Part shown: piece by piece, positions 1 to 4,171 of the stretch
Layout of the letters: every line of letters starts with the position of its first letter
How positions within the stretch are numbered: the stretch's first letter is position 1
Made by a program: the position numbers and the translations under genes
The notes under the pieces: model-generated
What the model was told of the DNA's origin: nothing
Databases searched by the model: none
The model's input: only the letters and a program-made list of their open reading frames with translations
DNA from: Gammaproteobacteria bacterium
Lineage (GTDB): Bacteria; Pseudomonadota; Gammaproteobacteria; Poriferisulfidales; Poriferisulfidaceae
DNA: 5,092 nt
Assembly: GCA_007571105.1 (NCBI GenBank)
Contig: RKRZ01000062.1
Coordinates: 1 to 5,092, forward strand
Direction of reading: 5' to 3'

Positions 1-1
1 T

Positions 2-181
2 CATGAATGCTACAGCCTCAGAAGCTCACTGGATGAGTTTCTGAAAAATTCGAATCAGTTTCTAATTTGCGTCAGTAATGGACCAGTTATCAAGGGCATC
101 ATGGTCGCCTGCGCACTAGACAAGCTTAAAGCGCTCGCTTCTTTTCTATCTTCGACGGTTAATTCTGATCAAGGTTTGTAA
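2..181 (+). CDS. 3' end of an unknown plus-strand gene (partial)
   Basis: An open frame enters from the left edge and runs 59 codons to a TAA at 179-181. I do not recognise the protein. What is visible is a mixed amphipathic tail with two cysteines (in LICVSNG and MVACALD) and a Lys/Leu-rich helix-like segment (ALDKLKALASFLSS) near the C-terminus; no membrane span is obvious. It converges on the minus-strand gene ending at 255. Its first codons overlap one copy of the degenerate repeat seen again at 1522-1563, where the same frame reads YSPQGSPDEFMK against YSLRSSLDEFLK here. The differences between copies fall mostly at first and second codon positions, so the repeat may not be conserved as protein. 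It could be a chance open frame; without the upstream part I am only moderately sure it is coding. Confidence 0.4.
   Translation, partial: HECYSLRSSLDEFLKNSNQFLICVSNGPVIKGIMVACALDKLKALASFLSSTVNSDQGL
5..46. repeat. Degenerate direct repeat, copy A
   Basis: This aligns without gaps to 1522-1563 at 32 of 42 positions by hand count. The conserved blocks are ctacagcc, gctcac, gatgagttt and tgaaa. The centre is an imperfect palindrome: agaagctca and tgagtttct can pair over nine positions (one G-T) around a five-base loop. Confidence 0.5.
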
Positions 182-228
182 GGCCTGGAGCTTCAATTGA
201 CTCCCATGGCATGCACGATTAAAACATG

Positions 229-256
229 AAAAACTAGAGTCTCAGCAACTAGCTTT
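229..256 (-). terminator. Possible intrinsic terminator between convergent genes
   Basis: On the minus strand AAAGCTAG pairs with CTAGTTTT (one G-T) around an 11-base loop, and a run of five T lies at the 3' side. It overlaps the stop codon of the minus-strand gene ending at 255. The stem is A/T-rich and weak. A similar fold on the plus strand could also serve the gene ending at 181. Confidence 0.3.
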
Positions 257-578
257 ATTCGTCAGGAAGACACATGCTCTCCACCATAACCCAAGCCACA
301 TCGATTTCTTTGAACTTAAGTGTGTATTTCGTTACACAACTACGAAGCATTTCCATATCGCTATCAGAAAGAGGTATGCCGTAAGAGAGAATGCGACCAG
401 CTATGGTAGCATCGTATGCTGATTCACATTTGATGACATCACCAATAGGACCATCATTCCAAAGTCTGCATGTATCGAACCAAGTTGCTTCCTCACCAGC
501 AGTCAAAATTTCAGCATGGGCGAACAGTACAAGCGCAGACAAGAAAGGAAATTTGGAATGCGGCAAGGCAAAGCGCAT
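255..578 (-). CDS. Small secreted four-cysteine protein, unknown function
   Basis: This is a 107-residue protein from the ATG at 578. The N-terminus looks like a Sec signal peptide: a basic start (MRF), a hydrophobic stretch (FPFLSALVLF) and a plausible cleavage site after AHA, giving a periplasmic or secreted protein of about 85 residues. It has four cysteines (37, 51, 81, 103), consistent with two disulfides in an oxidising compartment. A longer version from TTG at 599 adds seven residues (MVKTKIV), also compatible with a signal peptide. I prefer the ATG, which lies 14 bases after the upstream reading frame's stop at 593, although no strong Shine-Dalgarno is seen at either start. It appears to be the last gene of the short minus-strand run from 1501. 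The cysteine spacing and the C-terminal pattern VTKY...VAWVMVESMC loosely recall the periplasmic Rap1a/Tai immunity family; that is only a resemblance by eye. Codon use is AT-richer than in lysC and alaS. Confidence 0.6.
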   Translation of the reverse strand: MRFALPHSKFPFLSALVLFAHAEILTAGEEATWFDTCRLWNDGPIGDVIKCESAYDATIAGRILSYGIPLSDSDMEMLRSCVTKYTLKFKEIDVAWVMVESMCLPDE

Positions 579-662
579 AACGATCTTCGTTTTTACCAAG
601 CCCGGCGGCCCTTTACGGTCTCAGAATGATGGACTGTGCTAGCGCTGTTGTGAACGCGGCCA

Positions 663-1025
663 TCATAGGGCTTCTTGATCTTGACCCTCTTGTTGATCCA
701 GATCCCCTGGGAGAACATCTTGGACCCCTTTGCAAGAATAATTTGCGTTGAATAGTACACAGCCACCCAAAGTGCGGCCCTTGCAAGTGGAGTTGAGATG
801 GATGGCGCTCTGTTTCCCGAGTAGGCGACATCCTCTTTCAGCCTCACTTTGCGCCGCGCCACTTTCCAATGCATCAATCCCTGCGGAAACAGAGACGGTG
901 CTGTTTTGACTATCCATCTGTTCCAGATACACCTCATCCAGAATGATGCCGTATCTTTGCGGGCCCAGCATGATGCAGGCAGGTAATGCCAGCATAAGCA
1001 GAATGGGAATTAGGGCAGAGCGCAC
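663..1025 (-). CDS. Lipoprotein-like hypothetical protein (or middle part of a frameshifted gene)
   Basis: If read alone this is a 120-residue protein from a GTG at 1025. Its N-terminus looks like a lipoprotein signal: a hydrophobic run LIPILLMLALPAC with a lipobox-like LPAC, placing the lipidated cysteine at residue 17. The rest is hydrophilic with further cysteines at 66, 81, 89 and 98 (in RGC, STC, GGC and YSC). The start is weak: a non-ATG codon with only GAG upstream as a Shine-Dalgarno. The last 20 residues (from VQDVLPG, very Gln/Asp/Glu-rich) look out of frame compared with the neighbouring frame ending at 593. It overlaps the small frame ending at 1010 by 16 bases. I think it is more likely the central part of the larger gene described at 593-1186, but as given this is the longest uninterrupted frame. 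Function unknown. Confidence 0.4.
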   Translation of the reverse strand: MRSALIPILLMLALPACIMLGPQRYGIILDEVYLEQMDSQNSTVSVSAGIDALESGAAQSEAERGCRLLGKQSAIHLNSTCKGRTLGGCVLFNANYSCKGVQDVLPGDLDQQEGQDQEAL

Positions 1026-1186
1026 AACAATCTCAGAATGGTCGGGGAGGAATGCAAGCAGTTTCGAATCGTCTTCGCCACGTTCGACTGATCCATCATC
1101 GGGGTGACGAAATTAGGCGAAGATATTCCAACAATCGCATTTATTATAGCCACTCGGTGGTGCCGGTTTCTAATGTGTTCTGACAT
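1010..1186 (-). CDS. Short ORF (58 residues), 5' part of the likely frameshifted gene
   Basis: A 58-codon frame from an ATG at 1186 to TAA at 1010-1012. The start is well supported by AAGGTGG (1194-1200) seven bases upstream, and it lies 24 bases after the stop of the preceding minus-strand gene. It begins MSEHIRNRHHRVAIINA and ends in a hydrophobic stretch (TILRLLCALP) that stops abruptly. Adding one base in the CCC run at 1013-1015 continues it directly into the hydrophobic LIPILLMLALPAC of the next frame, which would complete a membrane segment. This makes me read it as the N-terminal part of one gene rather than a free small protein. No known family is recognised. Confidence 0.5.
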   Translation of the reverse strand: MSEHIRNRHHRVAIINAIVGISSPNFVTPMMDQSNVAKTIRNCLHSSPTILRLLCALP

Positions 1187-1193
1187 TCAGTAA

Positions 1194-1200
1194 CCACCTT
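1194..1200 (-). promoter_or_regulatory. Ribosome binding site for the ORF starting at 1186
   Basis: Minus-strand AAGGTGG differs from the ideal AAGGAGG at one base and lies seven bases before the ATG. It decides the start of a frame otherwise too short to notice, and argues against a competing frame (EVEVKVVTEC) across the same bases. Confidence 0.6.
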
Positions 1201-1210
1201 GACTTCGACC

Positions 1211-1486
1211 TCAGTGCCAATAGCGCGTCTCTTGTGCACCAAGGCGGGTGACCAATTGCTCGAAAGTGGAATCGTAGTCAGCCCCTCCCTTGTAGATACG
1301 ATTATCGTGCCTCAGAATATAGCGCCAATGGCCACGAAAATAGAGGACCCAACCTTTTATTTCTGGTGTTTCCCCGTCGCATTCTTTAATCGAAAAAATT
1401 GGCCGCCGCTCCACCCCACTCAAGCCTTCTGGAAACTTTGGAATCCTATTATCTCTCGATTCTGCACCGTCTGCTCTTTTCCCCAT
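1211..1486 (-). CDS. Hypothetical 91-residue aromatic-rich protein
   Basis: I do not recognise this protein. From the ATG at 1486 it has 91 residues: a charged N-terminal third (GKRADGAESRDNR, PKFPEG), then a likely folded part rich in aromatic residues (GWVLYFRGHWRYILRHDN, IYKGGADYDSTFEQLV) ending ETRYWH. It has one cysteine, no signal peptide and no membrane span, so it is probably cytoplasmic. The start at 1486 is preferred over the ATG at 1499-1501 because AAGGA (1491-1495) lies four bases before it, while the upstream ATG has no Shine-Dalgarno and directly follows an in-frame TGA. It is the first gene of the minus-strand run; the next start (1186) is 24 bases beyond its stop, so the two are probably co-transcribed. 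The 87 bases separating it from the regulator's stop at 1574 carry one copy of the degenerate repeat. Confidence 0.55.
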   Translation of the reverse strand: MGKRADGAESRDNRIPKFPEGLSGVERRPIFSIKECDGETPEIKGWVLYFRGHWRYILRHDNRIYKGGADYDSTFEQLVTRLGAQETRYWH

Positions 1487-1490
1487 CAAA

Positions 1491-1495
1491 TCCTT
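1491..1495 (-). promoter_or_regulatory. Ribosome binding site choosing the start at 1486
   Basis: Minus-strand AAGGA is four bases upstream of ATG 1486 and inside the five extra codons of the longer alternative from 1501. It favours the shorter protein. Confidence 0.5.
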
Positions 1496-1521
1496 CCCCA
1501 TTCATTGCGTACAAAGTTGGG

Positions 1522-1563
1522 GGATTCTACAGCCCGCAAGGCTCACCAGATGAGTTTATGAAA
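1522..1563. repeat. Degenerate direct repeat, copy B
   Basis: Partner of 5-46 (32 of 42 matches, no gaps). It lies in the gap between the WYL regulator's stop and the first accessory gene. On the minus strand it reads AAACTCATC, two variable bases, GTGAGC, six variable bases and GGCTGTAG. The palindromic core CTCA/TGAG is kept; the outer arms pair less well than in copy A. Confidence 0.5.
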
Positions 1564-1573
1564 GAGAAGGCGC

Positions 1574-2544
1574 TCAGCCTTTGTTCTGATAGGTCTCCGC
1601 AGCCGCGGTCAGGCGTTCATACACCCGGTCACGCAGACTTTTTGGCGACAGCACTTCGACATAAGGGCCGTGACGCAAAATGTCCATAATGAGTTCGGCG
1701 TCCTGGGAATACGGAAACTTCAGAATGTATCGCCCTTCGCGATCGTAGTAAAACTGTTGCTCAGGATGCCAGCGCTCAGTCGCGACCCATTGCGCTTCCC
1801 TGGCAGAAAACCGCAACTTCGCCATACGCGTTTTTTCCCCTGCGTAGATTCCATAGCCCCCCGAAAGTTCTTGATCCAACTTCTTCTCACTCACATTTCG
1901 AGCCTTGGTCGACAGCGACTTTACGTCCCGCACCGCATCCAACCCGAAACTGCGCAGTGCACGGCGCAGATGACACCAGGCATCCAGATACCAGCAATTG
2001 CGATAGTACACCAGGCGCTGCGGGGAAATTTCACGCTCCAAAACTCACCGGAAACGCGATTGTGGTGCAACAGACACAAGCGGTGACGCTCCAGCACCGC
2101 CTGGAAGACCTGTTGGAAGTGCTCTGATGACACGGTGCGGGACGAGTGCGGCAGCACGCGCAACCTCTGGAGCACTTCGGTATAGGAATGCTCCCCCAAG
2201 TTCATTAGCCCCAGAATTCTTTCGCGCAAGGGTTCGATGTGCGCCGTCAACAGCCCCGGACTCAAATTCGACAGCAGATTCTCCATGCTCAATAGCGCCA
2301 ATGCCTCTGAAGAATTGAACCACAATCCCGGCAAGCTGGAACGTCCCTCTTTCTGGTCCAACCGATAGCTACCCCGAATCCGATCCCACACGATCGGCAC
2401 CCTCATGCGGTCGCGCATGTAGCTGAGATCCCGAGTCACCGTAGCGCGGGAGACTTCAAGTTTCTCAGCAAGGATTTGCGGCGTCACCCGATCCGGGGAA
2501 CACAGCAACTGTTCAATTCGATAAAAACGCTCGGAGCGGTTCAT
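1574..2544 (-). pseudogene. HTH and WYL-domain transcriptional regulator, frameshifted
   Basis: A ligand- or nucleic-acid-sensing transcription regulator of the HTH-WYL class. From the ATG at 2544, residues 1-62 form a winged helix-turn-helix (TPQILAEKLEVSRATVTRDL, recognition helix about 31-42), followed by a helical linker. The reading frame breaks after F168 (2041-2043). The continuation lies in the next frame: EREISPQRLVYYRNCWYLDA contains the diagnostic WYL tripeptide, then HLRRALRSFGLD, and a C-terminal WCX-like part (ERWHPEQQF, LIMDILRHGPYVEVLSP) ending at TGA 1574. Adding one T to the minus-strand TTTT (2040-2043) restores a 323-residue protein, a normal length for the family, reading SGEFLEREIS across the join. 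As written, translation would end at 1921 with about 40 wrong residues and no WYL core. No Shine-Dalgarno is visible before the ATG, but an in-frame TGA upstream leaves no better start. It lies 49 bases after the tRNA 3' end. It may be a true pseudogene or a homopolymer error; I see no proper -1 slippery heptamer. Its target is unknown. Confidence 0.9.
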
Positions 2545-2573
2545 GATTTGCGCCCGCGGTTTGCCGATGACTC

Positions 2574-2605
2574 AAAAACCCTACCCCGGATGCTGGCGGA
2601 GAGGG
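2574..2605 (-). terminator. Possible terminator overlapping the tRNA 3' end
   Basis: On the minus strand CCCTCTCC (2598-2605, part of the tRNA) can pair with GGGGTAGGG (2579-2587, one bulge and one G-T) around a ten-base loop, followed by TTTTT (2574-2578). It would have to compete with the tRNA acceptor stem. It is the only terminator-like structure I see between the tRNA and the regulator. Confidence 0.25.
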
Positions 2606-2684
2606 AGGGATTCGAACCCTCGATGGGGTATTAGCCCATACTCCCTTAGCAGGGGAGCGCTTTCAGCCACTCAGCCACCTCTCC
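2594..2684 (-). tRNA. tRNA-Ser (anticodon GCU)
   Basis: A complete 91-base class II tRNA with encoded CCA (2594-2596). The acceptor stem GGAGAGG pairs with CCTCTCC and the discriminator base is G. The D stem is GCT/AGC. The anticodon stem CTCCC/GGGAG encloses CTGCTAA, giving anticodon GCU (2648-2650) for AGC and AGU codons. The long variable arm (ATGGG/CCCAT), typical of serine tRNAs, is followed by T stem GAGGG/CCCTC with loop TTCGAAT. All stems pair fully. The 5' end is only six bases from the csrA stop, so there is no room for a terminator or dedicated promoter between them; it is probably cut out of a csrA-containing transcript or made from a promoter inside csrA. A serine GCU tRNA after csrA is also found in E. 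coli (serV). Confidence 0.98.
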
Positions 2685-2690
2685 TCCGAC

Positions 2691-2888
2691 TCAAGACACA
2701 GTCTCGTCTTCACGCTCGTCCATTACCGGCTCTTTCTTCTCGGCCAGAATTTCTTCACGAAATACCGGCACCTCACGCGGCGCCGTCACACCAATTCGAA
2801 CCTGATTGCCGCGAATGCCCACGACTGTGAGGGTAATGTCATCGCCGATCACCACGGACTCATTCACTTTGCGCGTCAGAATGAGCAT
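2691..2888 (-). CDS. csrA: Carbon storage regulator CsrA (RsmA)
   Basis: A 65-residue RNA-binding global regulator. As a dimer it binds GGA motifs in mRNA leaders, usually covering ribosome binding sites, and so controls translation and stability of mRNAs for carbon storage, motility, biofilm and secondary metabolism. The whole family signature is present: MLILTRKVNE at the N-terminus (RNA-contacting L4 and R6), the core GNQVRIGVTAPREVPVFREE with the second RNA-binding arginine (R44) in VFREEI, and a variable acidic tail (MDEREDETVS). The start at 2888 is chosen because it gives the canonical N-terminus and has a strong AGGAGG five bases upstream; a start ten codons earlier would lie over that site. 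It follows lysC by 61 bases and is followed by tRNA-Ser after six. The leader suggests autoregulation. Confidence 0.98.
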   Translation of the reverse strand: MLILTRKVNESVVIGDDITLTVVGIRGNQVRIGVTAPREVPVFREEILAEKKEPVMDEREDETVS

Positions 2889-2891
2889 TGT

Positions 2892-2903
2892 TGCCTCCTG
2901 GCA
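2892..2903 (-). promoter_or_regulatory. csrA Shine-Dalgarno in a hairpin with AGGA loop (candidate CsrA site)
   Basis: Minus-strand TGCC-AGGA-GGCA forms a four-base-pair stem with an AGGA tetraloop. The loop and the first stem bases make up the csrA ribosome binding site AGGAGG (2894-2899). CsrA prefers GGA exposed in a hairpin loop, and E. coli CsrA represses its own translation through leader sites, so self-repression here is a reasonable inference. Confidence 0.55.
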
Positions 2904-2916
2904 GCCGCCCTGCGGC
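2904..2916 (-). other. GC-rich hairpin in the csrA leader
   Basis: Minus-strand GCCGC-AGG-GCGGC is a perfect five-base-pair stem with a three-base loop, immediately upstream of the hairpin holding the ribosome binding site. The T run lies on its 5' side, so it is not a minus-strand intrinsic terminator; a structural role in the csrA leader is more likely. Confidence 0.4.
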
Positions 2917-2949
2917 AAAAAATTGACTGTTTAGTGTAGCACCTGAAAC

Positions 2950-4170
2950 TCAGGCAGCCTCCGCCAACTCGAATTCTCGATGCAGGGCACGCACGCTGGT
3001 CTCTAACGCAGACTCCTCAACCACCACAGAAATCTTGATTTCAGACGTCGAGATCATGGAAATGTTCACGCCTTCCTCCGCCAATGCCCGGAACATGCGG
3101 CTGGCAATGCCGGCGTGCGATCGCATGCCCACACCGACCAGCGACAACTTGACAATGTCGCGATTGCCCAGCGTCTCGCGCGCGCCGAGTTCCTCGCCGA
3201 TGCGCTGCAGAATTTCCAGTGCGGCCGCATAGTCGTTGCGATGGACAGTAAAGGTGAAATCGGAATCGCCATCGCGGCTTGCGTTCTGCACGATCATGTC
3301 GACCTCGATCTGGGCATCCGCAATCGGGCCCAGAATCCGCGCCGCAATCCCCGGCGTGTCCGGCACACCAGTCATGGTCAACTGCGCCTCATCCCGGTTG
3401 TGTGCAATACCTGCAATGGTGGCTTGTTCCATGTCTTCTGCCTCTTTCGAAATCAGCGTGCCGGAATCGCTGCCGAAGGCCGGCAGCACTCGCAGAGGGA
3501 CATTGTACTTTTCCGCAAACAACACCGAGCGCAACTGCAGGACATGCGAGCCCATGCCGGACAATTCCAACATCTCTTCATAGGTCAGATGCTCCAGCTT
3601 TCGGGCCCCGGGCTCAAGCCGCGGGTCTGCCGTGTATACCCCTTCGACATCGGTATAGATGTGGCATTCGTCGGCCTCCAGGGCGGCCGCCAGTGCAACG
3701 GCGGTTGTGTCCGACCCTCCCCTGCCCAAGGTGGTCACCTGCCCGGACTCATCCATGCCCTGGAATCCCGCGACAATTGCAACGTATTCCTGATCCAGCC
3801 ACTGCTGCAGCCGCGTCGTGTCGATCTCCCGAATCCGCGCCTTGTTCGGTCGTCCTTCCGTCAGAATTCCGGCCTGCCGTCCGGTCAGGCCAACCGCCGA
3901 GCACCCCAACTCCTGCAGCGCCAGCGACAGCAACGCGATGCTGACCCGTTCACCGGACGACAACAGCAGATCCAGTTCGCGACCCGACGGCTGTTCATGC
4001 ACCTGCCGCGCCAGCGACAGCAGCCGGTCGGTCTCTCCTCCCATGGCTGACAGAACCACCACCAGCCGGTGCCCCTGGCGACGTTGTTCCGCCAGGCGCT
4101 CCGCAATTGCCAGGATCTTTTCTGTCGTGCCGACCGAGGTTCCGCCGTATTTCTGGACCCAGAGACTCAT
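2950..4170 (-). CDS. lysC: Aspartate kinase (aspartokinase), ACT-domain regulated
   Basis: Cytoplasmic enzyme phosphorylating L-aspartate with ATP to 4-phospho-aspartate, the committed step towards lysine, threonine, methionine and diaminopimelate. At 406 residues it has the normal length for the single-enzyme form. Visible motifs: VQKYGGTS (5-12, substrate/ATP site lysine K7), SAMGGETDRL (41-50), SSGERVS (71-77), TTLGRGGSDTTA (146-157) and YTDVEGVYTADPR (172-184) in the amino-acid kinase domain. Two ACT domains follow, about 263-335 (DFTFTVHRND) and 343-402 (MISTSEIKISVVV), which normally bind the feedback inhibitors lysine and threonine. The start at 4170 gives the canonical N-terminus and has GGAG four bases upstream inside the alaS end; longer in-frame starts reach back into alaS and are rejected. 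One base separates it from the alaS stop, so translational coupling is likely. H209 replaces the usual lysine of the GxKVL motif. Confidence 0.98.
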   Translation of the reverse strand: MSLWVQKYGGTSVGTTEKILAIAERLAEQRRQGHRLVVVLSAMGGETDRLLSLARQVHEQPSGRELDLLLSSGERVSIALLSLALQELGCSAVGLTGRQAGILTEGRPNKARIREIDTTRLQQWLDQEYVAIVAGFQGMDESGQVTTLGRGGSDTTAVALAAALEADECHIYTDVEGVYTADPRLEPGARKLEHLTYEEMLELSGMGSHVLQLRSVLFAEKYNVPLRVLPAFGSDSGTLISKEAEDMEQATIAGIAHNRDEAQLTMTGVPDTPGIAARILGPIADAQIEVDMIVQNASRDGDSDFTFTVHRNDYAAALEILQRIGEELGARETLGNRDIVKLSLVGVGMRSHAGIASRMFRALAEEGVNISMISTSEIKISVVVEESALETSVRALHREFELAEAA

Positions 4171-4171
4171 A

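Larger units (their letters stand above)
593..1186 (-). pseudogene. Probable single membrane or lipoprotein gene split by two frameshifts
   Basis: Three consecutive minus-strand frames join into one plausible 197-residue protein if one C is added to the CCC run at 1013-1015 and one G removed from the GGGG run at 725-728. The joined product has a polar N-terminus of about 50 residues, a hydrophobic segment (LRLLCALP then LIPILLMLALPACIML), and a cysteine-containing outer part. Its tail after 724 reads SKMFSQGIWINKRVKIKK in codons ending almost all in G or C. That third-position bias is the main reason to believe this frame rather than the one stopping at 663. The joined frame ends in TAA at 593-595, 14 bases before the next ATG (578), as expected in an operon. 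I do not recognise the family. The alternative is two separate overlapping genes (1010-1186 and 663-1025, listed separately). The two indels could also be sequencing errors. Confidence 0.45.

Noticed and set aside
391..642. Plus-strand open frame opposite the secreted protein gene
   Set aside because: It is antisense to the minus-strand frame that has a signal peptide and sensible codons; it has no ribosome binding site and no coherent composition.
1143..1148. Perfect minus-strand TATAAT as a promoter for the lipoprotein-like gene
   Set aside because: No acceptable -35 element lies 16-18 bases upstream, and the hexamer falls inside the 58-codon frame that has its own ribosome binding site.
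1120..1320. A frame reading EVEVKVVTECQNTLETG after the 91-residue gene, as if that gene were frameshifted
   Set aside because: It has no good start, and the same bases contain the Shine-Dalgarno and start of the frame at 1186, which explains them better.
1..1573. An att duplication of the tRNA-Ser 3' end, CRISPR array or IS end
   Set aside because: No repeat of the tRNA T-arm or 3' end, no regularly spaced repeats and no transposase-like frame were found in this stretch.
2036..2046. Programmed -1 ribosomal frameshifting in the WYL regulator
   Set aside because: The site GAG TTT TGG lacks a proper X-XXY-YYZ heptamer, I see no convincing stimulatory structure, and such regulators are not known to use frameshifting.
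2691..2918. csrA start ten codons upstream at 2918
   Set aside because: It would place the ribosome binding site AGGAGG inside the coding region and add residues absent from the family; MLILTR at 2888 is canonical.
2933..2938. Minus-strand TACACT as a csrA -10 box
   Set aside because: It matches only four of six bases and no -35-like hexamer is present at the right spacing, so I do not call a promoter.
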